A DNA stretch of 64,000 nucleotides from CADEED01 sp043747875 (GTDB taxonomy: Bacteria > Pseudomonadota > Gammaproteobacteria > Steroidobacterales > Steroidobacteraceae): NCBI GenBank assembly GCA_043747875.1, contig JAYTOI010000009.1:123753-187752 (forward strand), given 5' to 3'. Position 1 is the stretch's first letter; each line of letters opens with the position of its first letter. A program made the position numbers and the translations under genes. A model generated the notes under the pieces. It was not told the DNA's origin and did no database searches. It saw nothing but the letters and a program-made list of their open reading frames with translations. Positions 7,986 through 18,722 of this stretch are shown in pieces.

Positions 7986-9116
7986 ATGGCATCGAAATAT
8001 CTCAAGCACTGGATCTGGCAGGACGGGCACTGGCCCGCGTTCGCGTGGGATGAAGGGGCACTGGCCTCATCGCTGGCCGCCGCGCGCCGCGTGCAGGGCG
8101 AGATCGCGGGCATGGCGCGGCTGCTCGATGGTCAGGCCGATCTCACCGCCCAGGTGGAAGTGCTCACGAGCGAGGGCGTGGCCACCAGCGCCATCGAAGG
8201 AGAGAAGATCGATCCGGCCGCCGTGCGCAGCGCGCTCGCGCGCCGGCTGGGGTTGCCGACCGCGGGGTTGCCGGGCGTGCCGCGCTCGGTGGATGGTTTG
8301 GTCGAAGTGATGCTCGACGCCGCGCGCGAGCCCGCGCGGACGCTGACTCTCGAGCAGCTGTGCGCCTGGCAGGCTGCGCTGTTCCCCACCGGACGTTCCG
8401 GCCTGCACGAGATCCGGGTCGGTGCGCTGCGCGGCGACGCGCCCATGCAGATAGTGTCCGGCCCCATCGGCCGCGAGCGTGTGCACTACGAGGCGCCGCC
8501 GGGCGATCGACTGGCCGCGGAGATGAAGCGGTTTCTCGCCTGGTTCAACAAACCCCCCGAGAAGTTAGACGGACTGGTGCGCGCCGGCCTGGCGCACGCC
8601 TGGTTCGAGCTGCTGCATCCCTTCGAGGACGGCAACGGGCGCGTCGGCCGCGCGCTGCTCGATCGCACGCTGATACAGGACGATGCGCGTTCTTGCCGCT
8701 TCTACAGCATGTCGGCACGTTTCGAGAAAGTGCGCGACCAGTATTACGACGCATTGGGGGAGCTATGCCGCGGCGGGCTCGATGCGACGCAGTGGCTGCA
8801 ATGGTTTCTCGTGCAAGCGGCGGCCGCGGCGCAGGCCAGCGAGCAGACCGTGCAGAACGTGATGTTCAAGGCGCGCTATTGGGTGACGCACTCGGCGGCG
8901 GTGCTCAACGAGCGGCAGAAAAAGGCGTTGAACGCCATGCTCGAAGCCGGCGTGCGGGGATTCCCCGGCGGCATGACCAACAAGAAGTACGCGCACCTGA
9001 CCAAGACGAGCCCGGCAACCGCGCAGCGCGATCTTGCGCAGCTCGTGGAGCTGCGATGCTTGCTGCTGGAAGGGGCGGGGCGCAGCGTGCGTTACGAGCT
9101 GACGTCCACCAGTTGA
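7986..9116 (+). CDS. Fic family protein with N-terminal inhibitory motif and C-terminal winged-helix region
   Basis: 376 residues. The catalytic motif HPFEDGNGRVGR starts at His211 and is complete, so AMP-transfer (or related nucleotidylation) activity is expected. An N-terminal (S/T)xxxE(G/N) inhibitory motif, TSAIEG with Glu71, marks a self-restrained Fic protein. The head (KYLKHWIWQDGHWPAFAWDE) matches DUF4172-containing Fic proteins. The C-terminus (about 300-376, KYAHLTKTSPATAQRDLAQL) looks like a winged helix-turn-helix. Proteins of this COG3177 type are often encoded alone, without an antitoxin. Targets are unknown. Autoregulation through the upstream TGAGGTGAT array is inferred. Confidence 0.92.
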   Translation: MASKYLKHWIWQDGHWPAFAWDEGALASSLAAARRVQGEIAGMARLLDGQADLTAQVEVLTSEGVATSAIEGEKIDPAAVRSALARRLGLPTAGLPGVPRSVDGLVEVMLDAAREPARTLTLEQLCAWQAALFPTGRSGLHEIRVGALRGDAPMQIVSGPIGRERVHYEAPPGDRLAAEMKRFLAWFNKPPEKLDGLVRAGLAHAWFELLHPFEDGNGRVGRALLDRTLIQDDARSCRFYSMSARFEKVRDQYYDALGELCRGGLDATQWLQWFLVQAAAAAQASEQTVQNVMFKARYWVTHSAAVLNERQKKALNAMLEAGVRGFPGGMTNKKYAHLTKTSPATAQRDLAQLVELRCLLLEGAGRSVRYELTSTS

Positions 9117-9117
9117 G

Positions 9118-10278
9118 TCAGGCCTGGGTCGCAACCTTCTGGTCCGTGGCCCTCGAGCGCAGCCAGGCGTTCATCGGCTCGGAGAACACGCGCGCGACCA
9201 GCTTTCCGAGCATCGCGCTCAGCGCCAGCATGACTAGATAGGCTACCGGAATGGTCGCAGGTGGCAGGTTCCACGCCTTGAACGCAAGCGTGAGGCCCAA
9301 CACCACGAACATGTGGACCAGATAGATCTCGTAGCTGGCGCGCCCGATGGATCGAATGAGTCCGGTGCCCCGTGTCAGCGCGTCGTTCCCCACGCCGCGA
9401 GACAACGCCACGAGAACGAGCGCGACACCGAGTTCGAGCACGGTGATGTGGAGCCCGGTGTTCGTGAGGCCGAGCCATGCGGTTGGCGCGCGAAAGACCA
9501 CTATCGACGTCACCGCCACGACACCGACGGTGAGCGCGCCCAGGAGCACCTGCCGGCTGAGTCTCACCCGGGCCGCGAGCAGCGCGGCCAGGCACCCGAA
9601 CGCGATTCCATCCATGCACGACAGGTATGCGTAGTCCTGCCACGGGTCGACGCCTGTCAGCTGCGCGCGATTGATGGGGCCGATGACGATGAGCAGCACC
9701 AGCGGCACGATGAGCAGCCGCTCGCTGCGGAGCGTGAGGCACAGCAACGGAAACGCGAGATAGAACACTTCTTCCACGGACAATGACCAGAGCACGTCCC
9801 ACCCGCCGGGCAGATACCCGTGATGCCCTTCCAGCCAGTTCACGTGGAAAGTGAGCGCCGCCAGCACCGTGCGGCCGAGCGACGCACGTTCGGTGTCGAT
9901 CACGAAGCCGCCGGCGCCCGCGATATGCAGGGTGCTCAGCACCGCGATCAGAAGCAGCAGGCAGGGGAGGATGCGCGCTGCGCGCAGCACGTAAAAACGC
10001 CCGAGATCGATGTTGCCGAGCGTGCTCCAGCGACGCATCGAGAGATTGGTGATCAGAAAGCCGGAGATGACGAAGAACGCGATCACCGCGTAGTAACCCG
10101 ACCAGAACAGCACTTGGTCCAGCATGCGCGGCAAGACGCCTGCCACCGGGAAACCGTTCATCTTGAATCGAATGTGGATGTGATGGAGGACGACGAACAA
10201 CACGGACAGGCCGCGCAGCGCGTCGATGCCTTCCACCCTGAAACGCCCGGCATCCGCTGGCGCCAATCCGGTTTGCAT
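9118..10278 (-). CDS. OafA/YrhL-type membrane acyltransferase
   Basis: 386 residues with about ten hydrophobic helices. The family signature is visible at the N-terminus: EGIDALRGLSVLFVVLHHIH, with the R/K-x10-H arrangement, then a YYAVIAFFVISGFLITNLS segment and RFYVLRAARILP. Such acyltransferase-3 proteins transfer acyl groups to surface glycans, lipid A substituents, peptidoglycan or small molecules at the inner membrane; the acceptor cannot be predicted, as no glycan cluster is nearby. ATG at 10278 is chosen over an adjacent GTG. It is convergent with the Fic gene, only one base apart. Confidence 0.9.
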   Translation of the reverse strand: MQTGLAPADAGRFRVEGIDALRGLSVLFVVLHHIHIRFKMNGFPVAGVLPRMLDQVLFWSGYYAVIAFFVISGFLITNLSMRRWSTLGNIDLGRFYVLRAARILPCLLLLIAVLSTLHIAGAGGFVIDTERASLGRTVLAALTFHVNWLEGHHGYLPGGWDVLWSLSVEEVFYLAFPLLCLTLRSERLLIVPLVLLIVIGPINRAQLTGVDPWQDYAYLSCMDGIAFGCLAALLAARVRLSRQVLLGALTVGVVAVTSIVVFRAPTAWLGLTNTGLHITVLELGVALVLVALSRGVGNDALTRGTGLIRSIGRASYEIYLVHMFVVLGLTLAFKAWNLPPATIPVAYLVMLALSAMLGKLVARVFSEPMNAWLRSRATDQKVATQA

Positions 10279-10361
10279 CACTGATCAACCCGCTCGCTGC
10301 GTGAATCGCGCATGATCCTATGCGCGCAGCGGTCGGTGCAAGCGGCGAGTCGGCCGGCGGC

Positions 10362-10703
10362 TCACACCGGCTGCGGCTTCCACTCCGGAAAAAGTTTGGT
10401 CAGATGGCGCTGCTCGCGGATCACGTCGTAGCAGGTAGGACCCTTGTCGAGCCTCACGATGAAGCTCTGCTCGTCGACGCGAAACACCGTGCCCGACACC
10501 AGGCACCGCGGGCCGGAAGTCAGCATCAGCGTGCCCTGCACGCGCTCGCCGACCGCGAGGCGGCCGACTCCGGAGACGAGGCGCAGGCCGCGCTCCGAGA
10601 TCTCATCCACCTTGTAGTTAGTGCCGTCGACGTTCAGCGTGGCGGTGGCCGTGACCGGGTAGGGCAGCCGGAAGAACTCTCGGCGGCTCTGCAATGCGGG
10701 CAT
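10362..10703 (-). CDS. PilZ-domain protein (putative cyclic-di-GMP effector)
   Basis: 113 residues. RREFFRLPY near residue 8 gives the RxxxR half of the c-di-GMP site. The second half is EISERG near residue 40, close to the canonical (D/N)xSxxG but with Glu first, so binding may be altered. The whole protein is one PilZ beta-barrel with a short charged tail. ATG at 10703 is preferred: TATACG sits six bases upstream, implying a leaderless transcript. A TTG at 10736 would add 11 residues but has no better signal. No partner gene is adjacent. Confidence 0.8.
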   Translation of the reverse strand: MPALQSRREFFRLPYPVTATATLNVDGTNYKVDEISERGLRLVSGVGRLAVGERVQGTLMLTSGPRCLVSGTVFRVDEQSFIVRLDKGPTCYDVIREQRHLTKLFPEWKPQPV

Positions 10704-10914
10704 GCGGTACGTATAACTAGTGGCCACGGGACCCAAGATACGGACATTCCCCTGGTGTTTCCATCGGGGCGCGCCGCAACCAGTTCACGCTTCCGGCGAG
10801 ACGACCTTGGCACGCGGCAAAGGCCGTCCGCGGAATGCCGAGTTCGTCAAATAATCGCCCGTCAAATCGATGGGCAGATGGCGCGGCCTGTGCGGGCCGC
10901 GCCACGTTCCCGAT

Positions 10915-13425
<2,511 letters not shown>

Positions 13426-13586
13426 GTAGTTTCCTTCCGTAGCAAAATCGGGGGTAGGCCCAGTGGCGCGGATGATGTCACGCAACACACGCAGCGGCAT
13501 CTCTCTTCCTGCGTATACGTATGCGAGGAACCCACGCAGCGCCGCAGGGTGCGAACGATCTCGCGGCGCGCGTAGAATGCCACGCG

Positions 13587-14603
13587 ATGCGCTTCTTCAA
13601 ATCCGACAACACGGCCGCGGTCAGCCGCGAAATCCTCGCGGCCATCGGCGAGGTCAATCACGGCACGGCGCTGGCGTATGGCGCGGATGGCTGGTCAGAG
13701 CGTCTGGACGCGACGTTCGCGGAATTCTTCGGCACGCGCGTGCGTGTGTTCGCGGTGTCCTCGGGCACCGCGGCGAATGCGCTCGCGCTCGCGACGTTCT
13801 GCCCGCCGTGGGGCACGGTGCTCACGCATGCCGAGGCCCACATCGAGCGCGACGAGTGTGGTGCGCCGGAATTCTTCACCGGCGGCGCAAAGTTATCGTT
13901 GGTCGGCGGCGCGGGTGCGAAGGTGCGGCCTGCCGATCTGTCGGCGCGCCTGCAATGGTTCGAGCCGCACGTGCACGGCGTGCAGCCGCGCATGTTGTCG
14001 ATCACGCAGGCGACCGAGCGGGGCGCTTTATACACGCCCGACGAAATTCTTGCGCTCGCGAAGATCGCGCACGAGAAGAACATGGGCGTGCACATGGACG
14101 GCGCGCGGTTCGCGAACGCGCTGGTCGCGCAGGATTGCAGCGCCGCGGAGCTCACGTGGAAGGCGGGCGTCGACGTGCTGTCGTTCGGCGTCATCAAGAA
14201 TGGCGGCATGAATGCCGAGGCCGTGGTGTTCTTCGATCCGGCGCGCATCGCGGACTTCGAGTTCCGGCGCAAGCGCGCGGGGCAACTCGCGTGCAAGGGC
14301 CGCTACGCGGCGGCGCAATTGCTGGCGTATGTAGAGACCGGGCTGTGGAAGCGCAATGCCGGGCACGCGAACCGCCTCGCAGCCCGCATCGCGGCCGCCG
14401 CACCGCATCTGCTGAGCGAGCCGGCGGCGACGAATCAGATCTTCATGAAGTTAGGCGATGAGCGCATCGCGGCGTTGTCGCGCGATTTCGGGTTCTATCC
14501 CTGGGGGCCGACGGGTTCGGGCGAGGCGCGGTTCGTGTGCTCGTGGGATACGCCAGAGGAAGATGTCGACGCGCTGTGCGCGGCGCTGGCGCAGCTGAAG
14601 TAG
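13587..14603 (+). CDS. Low-specificity threonine aldolase / beta-eliminating lyase family
   Basis: 338 residues, a PLP enzyme of fold type I that would cleave L-threonine or allo-threonine to glycine and acetaldehyde. Seen: SDNTAAVSREILAAI at the start, VFAVSSGTAANALAL for phosphate binding, HMDGARFANA with the Asp that contacts the pyridine ring, and SFGVIKNGGMNAE carrying the PLP lysine. The arrangement follows LtaE-like proteins, although the sequence SFGVIKNGG is closer to the subgroup annotated simply as beta-eliminating lyases. A -10-like TAGAAT lies eight bases before the ATG, with no Shine-Dalgarno. Confidence 0.85.
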   Translation: MRFFKSDNTAAVSREILAAIGEVNHGTALAYGADGWSERLDATFAEFFGTRVRVFAVSSGTAANALALATFCPPWGTVLTHAEAHIERDECGAPEFFTGGAKLSLVGGAGAKVRPADLSARLQWFEPHVHGVQPRMLSITQATERGALYTPDEILALAKIAHEKNMGVHMDGARFANALVAQDCSAAELTWKAGVDVLSFGVIKNGGMNAEAVVFFDPARIADFEFRRKRAGQLACKGRYAAAQLLAYVETGLWKRNAGHANRLAARIAAAAPHLLSEPAATNQIFMKLGDERIAALSRDFGFYPWGPTGSGEARFVCSWDTPEEDVDALCAALAQLK

Positions 14604-14632
14604 TGGTGCCGGGGGAAGGTTCCCGTGGTTTG

Positions 14633-14715
14633 GAAAAAAAGCGGACAGATCCATTTTTCACAGCGGCATTCGACCGACGCGAAACAGTGGAAAAATAGAT
14701 CTGTCCCCTTTTTCT
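14633..14715. repeat. Imperfect inverted repeat of the GGGGACAGATC family between convergent genes
   Basis: The left arm (about 14634-14660) carries GCGGACAGATCCATTTTTCA and the right arm (about 14688-14715) its near-complement ending ATCTGTCCCCTTTTT. The arms are about 27 bases with a few mismatches and a spacer near 28 bases. It lies between the ends of the threonine aldolase gene and the DUF486 gene, stopping 3 bases before the latter's stop codon. Transcripts from either side could fold it, so it may serve as a two-way terminator. Confidence 0.8.
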
Positions 14716-14718
14716 GTC

Positions 14719-15066
14719 CTACCTTCTGAACATGAAGTAGGCGGCCGCGACCAGACAAAGTCCCGCCCACAGGAAATCGAGCTTCAACGGCTGCTTCATG
14801 TAGAACACCGCGAACGGCACGAACACCGCCAGCGTGATCACTTCCTGCATCACTTTGAGCTGGCCCAGCGACAGCACGGTGTAGCCGATCCGGTTCGCCG
14901 GCACCTGCACCAGGTACTCGAACAACGCGAGGCCCCAGCTCGCCAGCGCCGCGATCACCCACGGCTTCGCGGACATGTTCTTGAGATGCGCATACCACGC
15001 GAACGTCATGAACACGTTCGACACGACGAGCAGCGCGGCGCTCTGCGCCCAAGCGGGCAGGTTCAT
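14719..15066 (-). CDS. DUF486 small multidrug-resistance-like membrane protein
   Basis: 115 residues with four predicted membrane helices (from ALLVVSNVFMTFAWYAHL to FLWAGLCLVAAAYFMFRR). The WYAHLK, NRIGY and QLKVMQEVITL segments match DUF486, a family distantly related to drug/metabolite transporters and of unknown function. ATG overlaps the stop of the YceH gene by four bases (ATGA), so the two are probably co-translated. Confidence 0.88.
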   Translation of the reverse strand: MNLPAWAQSAALLVVSNVFMTFAWYAHLKNMSAKPWVIAALASWGLALFEYLVQVPANRIGYTVLSLGQLKVMQEVITLAVFVPFAVFYMKQPLKLDFLWAGLCLVAAAYFMFRR

Positions 15067-15752
15067 GCATCGCTGCCTTTCAACGCCGTGAGTTCAGCGC
15101 GCAGCTCCGCTACCGCGCTCTCGAGCGCCGCGACTCGTGCCGCCAGATCTCCGCCACCCGCGGCGCGTTGCGGCGTTGCTTCGGTGCGCGGCATGGCCGC
15201 GGACTCCGAGGCAACTTCGGTCGCCGCTTCGGCCAGCACCGGGAGCTCCTCGAACAACTGCGCCCAGCGCGAATCGCGGCGCCCGACCTCGCGCGGCAGT
15301 TGTTTGACGAGCGCGCCTTCCGGACGCTTCGTGAGTGCCTCGAGAAGCGGCTCGATGACCCCGGGGTCCGGCAACTCCGCCAGGCGCGGGACACGCGAGC
15401 GCAGCTCGCCCGGCGTCTGCGGCCCACGCAGCAGCAGCTCGCAGACGATCGCCGTTTCCTGCGGCGTGAACTTGAGGCTGCCGAATTCCGTATTGCAGAA
15501 GATGTGCTGGTACTTGGGAACGCGGCTGCCGAAGCCCGATTTTTCGACCACGAAGTGGCGGCGCGCGAGGCTGTCGACCACGAATTTCACCTCCGCCTCT
15601 TCCACCTGCATGAGCGGCTCGCGATTGCTCTTCTGGTTGCAGGCGTTGACGAGCGCATTCAGCGACAACGGATACTGATCGGGCGTCGTGATCTGCTTTT
15701 CGATCAACGAGCCGATGATGCGGGCTTCGAGCGCGGAGAGTCGGATGTTCAT
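15063..15752 (-). CDS. YceH family (DUF480) protein
   Basis: 229 residues. The N-terminus LSALEARIIGSLIEKQITTP and YPLSLNALVNACNQKSNREP are the family hallmark and form two winged-helix units (to about residue 170). The C-terminal part is an Ala/Glu-rich linker followed by a short coiled coil (VAALESAVAELRAELTAL). Function is unknown; the fold suggests nucleic-acid or protein binding in the cytoplasm. The start at 15752 lies six bases from a -10-like TATACT on the minus strand, within the palindrome shared with the VanZ gene. Confidence 0.92.
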   Translation of the reverse strand: MNIRLSALEARIIGSLIEKQITTPDQYPLSLNALVNACNQKSNREPLMQVEEAEVKFVVDSLARRHFVVEKSGFGSRVPKYQHIFCNTEFGSLKFTPQETAIVCELLLRGPQTPGELRSRVPRLAELPDPGVIEPLLEALTKRPEGALVKQLPREVGRRDSRWAQLFEELPVLAEAATEVASESAAMPRTEATPQRAAGGGDLAARVAALESAVAELRAELTALKGSDA

Positions 15753-15755
15753 GGG

Positions 15756-15769
15756 CTCAGTATACTGAG
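15756..15769. promoter_or_regulatory. Perfect palindrome CTCAGTATACTGAG, probable shared divergent promoter
   Basis: The 14-base palindrome sits between the divergent YceH and VanZ genes. TATACT reads on both strands (15761-15766 plus; 15764-15759 minus). Minus-strand transcription from it would begin at or next to the YceH ATG. The plus-strand start would leave a leader of about 23 bases before the VanZ ATG at 15796. No separate -10 is visible in the 43-base gap. Confidence 0.55.
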
Positions 15770-15795
15770 GACCACCTCCGTACAGGTTCCCCCGC

Positions 15796-16704
15796 ATGTC
15801 CCGCCGGCTGTGGTCGCTCATCGCGCTGTTCGTGGTCGTTGCCACGCTGCTGTTCGTGCGGCTGCCGACCCCGGGCAACTATGCGGGGCGCATGATCGAG
15901 AACGCCGGCCACCTGCCGTTGTTCCTGCTCGTCACGCTGGGATTGCTGATCGTGCTGCGCAACGACTTCAACATGAGCGGCGCGCGGCTGTACGCCACCG
16001 CGGGTCTCATCGGCGGTGGTCTCGGTTTCGCGAGCGAGGTCATCCAGATGCCGCTGGCGCGCGATGCGTCCTGGGAAGACGTGTTCTCCGATGCGATGGG
16101 GGCGCTGTGCGCGGTGGCGCTGTACGTGCTGTTCGGCCGTCGCCAGACGCTGCCGCGCTCGACGCGGATCGCGGCGGTGGTCATCGCGCTGGCGTGCACG
16201 GCGTTCTACGTCACTCCACTAGTTAGGATGGCGTTCGCCTACGTGCACCGCAATGCCGAGTTCCCGGTGCTCGCGGATTTCCGCCACGGCATCGAGAGCG
16301 TCTGGGTGGTGGGCTACGGCGTGAAGCGCTACATCGGCGGCGGAGCGCTGCAGGTCGAGTTCCGCGCCGACGAATGGCCGGGCGTGTCGCTGCACGAGCC
16401 GATGCCCGACTGGCGGGCATTCGAGACGCTCGCCATCGACGTGGAGAATCCCGACACCGAGCCGCTGGTGTTCACCGTGCGCGTACACGACATCGGGCAC
16501 GGCCGCACCTACAACGACCGCTACAACCGGAATTTCGAGCTCGGCCCAGGTGAGCGGCGCACGCTGCGGATCCCATTGGACGAAATCCGCCGCGGTCCCA
16601 AGGACCGGCTCATGAACCTCGGGCAAATCTCGGATATCACGCTGTTTCGCGACCAGCCGCGCGGCTCGAAACACTTGCGGGTCTACCTCGTGCGTCTCGA
16701 ATGA
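15796..16704 (+). CDS. VanZ-family membrane protein with C-terminal soluble domain
   Basis: 302 residues. Four membrane helices (residues about 5-135) include NAGHLPLFLLVTLGLL, FASEVIQMPLARDASWEDVF and DAMGALCAV, the VanZ pattern (E.xQ....R...D...N..G). VanZ proteins are linked to teicoplanin resistance in one case but are mostly of unknown function. The C-terminal 150 residues form a soluble beta-rich domain (VEFRADEWPGVSLHEPMPDW, LAIDVENPDTEPLVFTVRVH) resembling a carbohydrate-binding or CIA30-like jelly roll, outside or just beneath the membrane. It diverges from the YceH gene. Confidence 0.78.
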   Translation: MSRRLWSLIALFVVVATLLFVRLPTPGNYAGRMIENAGHLPLFLLVTLGLLIVLRNDFNMSGARLYATAGLIGGGLGFASEVIQMPLARDASWEDVFSDAMGALCAVALYVLFGRRQTLPRSTRIAAVVIALACTAFYVTPLVRMAFAYVHRNAEFPVLADFRHGIESVWVVGYGVKRYIGGGALQVEFRADEWPGVSLHEPMPDWRAFETLAIDVENPDTEPLVFTVRVHDIGHGRTYNDRYNRNFELGPGERRTLRIPLDEIRRGPKDRLMNLGQISDITLFRDQPRGSKHLRVYLVRLE

Positions 16705-16780
16705 CGCGGCGTTGAACATAGCCTCGAGTGGCCCGAAGAGGGCATTCCGATTGCAAGGCGCGATGCCTATACTTCGCACC

Positions 16781-17080
16781 ATGGAACCGATCGCCGACAC
16801 CTTCGACGCAGCATTCTCCAAGACCGTCGATTTAGCCAACAAGATGGCGGACAAAGACAAGGACGCGGATCTGTGGGACATCGCTGACGGCTTGCTGGCC
16901 GGTGCGATTCAGTACTGGCTGTATTCACGTCAGCCCTGCGGCGACACGCGTTGCCAGGACTGCATGCCCATCAGCACTTCCGAAGGACGCATGTCCGAGC
17001 TCAAGCGGCTCATCGAGCAACTCGCCTCCGAGAGCGAATATTTCCATACGCCGACGGATTCCAACGCCGGACGCGCCTGA
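16781..17080 (+). CDS. Small protein of unknown function with a Cys cluster
   Basis: 99 residues, cytoplasmic by appearance. The N-terminal half is charged (NKMADKDKDADLWDIADGLL). The middle carries YSRQPCGDTRCQDCMPISTS, a CxxxxCxxC that could bind metal, and the C-terminus is helical (MSELKRLIEQLASESEYF). I do not recognise the family. ATG at 16781 is preferred over one at 16763, because TATACT ends seven bases before it, as in other probable leaderless genes here. A repeat of the GGGGACAGATC type begins directly after its stop codon. Confidence 0.65.
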   Translation: MEPIADTFDAAFSKTVDLANKMADKDKDADLWDIADGLLAGAIQYWLYSRQPCGDTRCQDCMPISTSEGRMSELKRLIEQLASESEYFHTPTDSNAGRA

Positions 17081-17110
17081 AAAATGGGTTAGATCTTTTT
17101 TTTTCGATCT
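17081..17110. repeat. Degenerate GGGGACAGATC-type repeat abutting a stop codon
   Basis: AAAATGGGTTAGATCTTTTT followed by TTTTCGATCT resembles the repeat core AAAGGGGACAGATCTATTTTTCG seen at 1508 with a few substitutions. It begins in the base after the TGA of the preceding gene. The T-run on the plus strand could end transcription. Confidence 0.5.
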
Positions 17111-17384
17111 GGCCGCTTTCAAAGATTCTCCTGTGACAGGCCGCGCAAGGCGGCGCCCGGCGCAGTGCCCGAGATGCTCAAATCGTCCGGACGCGCGATC
17201 CTCGAGACCCGACGCGTGAGTGGTTGGATTGCCCGCAATCGGGCGCGCATCACTAACTACAGGTCACGATCCGTCCAAGGGCTACGACAAGCCACCGCCG
17301 CTTGCAGTGCAGCTCGACCAGGCGCGCGAGGCCGCATCGCGCTGTCCGTAAGTTCGACTGGACCCCCTCCCAATTGAGGTCCGA
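17111..17384. other. Intergenic stretch without a recognised gene
   Basis: About 270 bases between a degenerate repeat and the palindrome at the gabT end. Frames here are short and lack the codon bias of neighbours, and nothing resembles a protein family or an RNA. It contains a CTAACTA word (17253). Confidence 0.5.
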
Positions 17385-17419
17385 CCCCATTTGCTAGCAA
17401 ATGGGGAGTGACCCCATTT
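17385..17419. repeat. GGGGTCA-type palindromic repeat overlapping the gabT stop codon
   Basis: A perfect 22-base palindrome (17385-17406; half-site CCCCATTTGCT) is followed by GAGTGACCCCATTTA, whose last bases contain the gabT stop codon at 17418-17420. On the minus strand the unit reads AATGGGGTCACTCCCC, the same order as in the arms at 29601-29722. Confidence 0.8.
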
Positions 17420-18719
17420 ACGCGACCGCGGCCGCTGCGCCCGCGCTGGCCTCGGCCAGCGACTGCTCCAGCAACTCCATGCCCTCGTCGAGCTGTGCCT
17501 CGGGAATCGTGAGCGGCGCGAGGATGCGGATGACGTTCGAGTACAGCCCGCACGACAGCAGGATCAACCCGTGCCGGCCCGCCGCCTGCACCACGTTCTT
17601 CGTGAGCTCGGCGTCGGGCAGATCGGCGCGGCGGTTCTTCACGAGTTCGATGGCGACCATCATGCCGAGCGCGCGCACTTCGCCGATGCACGAGTACTTC
17701 GCCTGCATCTGCTTCAGCCGCGCGACGAGACGCGCTCCCATCTGTTCCGCGCGCGCGTTGAGGTTTTCGCGCTGCAAGACTTCGAGCACCGCGAGCCCTG
17801 CTGCGCAGGCCAGCGGGGAGCCCGCGAAAGTGCCTCCGAGGCCCCCGACAACAGGCGCGTCCATGATCTCCGCCTTGCCGATCACCGCCGACAGCGGCAC
17901 GCCGCCCGCGATGCTCTTCGCAACGGTCATGAGGTCGGGTTCCACGCCCGCATGTTCGATGGCGAACGTGCGGCCGGTGCGCGCGAAGCCGGTCTGGATC
18001 TCATCGGCGATGAGCAGGATGCCGTGTTTGTCGCACAGCGCGCGCAACGCGCGCAGGAATTCCGGCGGCGCGATGTAAAAGCCGCCTTCGCCCTGCACGG
18101 GCTCGATGATGATGGCCGCGACGCGCGCGGGATCCACATCGGCCTTGAAGAGCTGCTCGATGGCCGCGAGCGAGTCCTCGGGGCGCACGCCGTGATAGGC
18201 CATGGGAAACGGCACGTGAAACACTTCCGGCAGCATCGGCCCGAAGCCCGCCTTGTACGGCTGCACCTTGCCGGTGAGGGTACTGCACGCGATCGTGCGG
18301 CCGTGAAAAGCGCCGGTGAACGCGATGACCGCGCTGCGCCTGGTCGCATAGCGCGCGATCTTGATGGCGTTCTCCACGGCCTCGGCACCGGTAGACAGGA
18401 AGATGGTCTTCTTGGGCGTCGGCCCTGGTGCCAGCTTGTTCAGCGCTTCCGCCAGTGCGATGTAGCTCTCGTACGGCGTCACCTGGAAGCAACCGTGCGT
18501 GATCTTCTCGAGTTGCGCCACCATCGCGGCTTTCACGTGCGGATGCAGGTGCCCGGTGTTGACCACCGCGATGCCGCTCGCGAAGTCGACGTAGCGCCGG
18601 CCCTCGACATCCCAGAGCTCCGCGTTCTGCGCGCGGTCGGCGTACACAGCGAGCGAGTTGCCGACGCCACGCGGTACGGCGGCGATGCGGCGCTTGTGAA
18701 GGTCTGCGTTCTTGGACAT
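17418..18719 (-). CDS. gabT: 4-aminobutyrate aminotransferase
   Basis: 433 residues, full length for class III aminotransferases. Motifs: VDFASGIAVVNTGHLHPHV, STGAEAVENAIKIARYAT, FTGAFHGRTIACSTLTGK, EPVQGEGGFYIAPPEF, LIADEIQTGFARTGRTFA, and AKSIAGGVPLSAVIG with the PLP lysine. It would convert 4-aminobutyrate and 2-oxoglutarate to succinate semialdehyde and glutamate; related omega-amines are possible. The start lies 3 bases after the iorB stop codon, so it belongs to the iorA-iorB-gabT unit, an unusual setting. No succinate-semialdehyde dehydrogenase is adjacent. A repeat covers its end. Confidence 0.92.
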   Translation of the reverse strand: MSKNADLHKRRIAAVPRGVGNSLAVYADRAQNAELWDVEGRRYVDFASGIAVVNTGHLHPHVKAAMVAQLEKITHGCFQVTPYESYIALAEALNKLAPGPTPKKTIFLSTGAEAVENAIKIARYATRRSAVIAFTGAFHGRTIACSTLTGKVQPYKAGFGPMLPEVFHVPFPMAYHGVRPEDSLAAIEQLFKADVDPARVAAIIIEPVQGEGGFYIAPPEFLRALRALCDKHGILLIADEIQTGFARTGRTFAIEHAGVEPDLMTVAKSIAGGVPLSAVIGKAEIMDAPVVGGLGGTFAGSPLACAAGLAVLEVLQRENLNARAEQMGARLVARLKQMQAKYSCIGEVRALGMMVAIELVKNRRADLPDAELTKNVVQAAGRHGLILLSCGLYSNVIRILAPLTIPEAQLDEGMELLEQSLAEASAGAAAAVA

Positions 18720-18722
18720 GGA

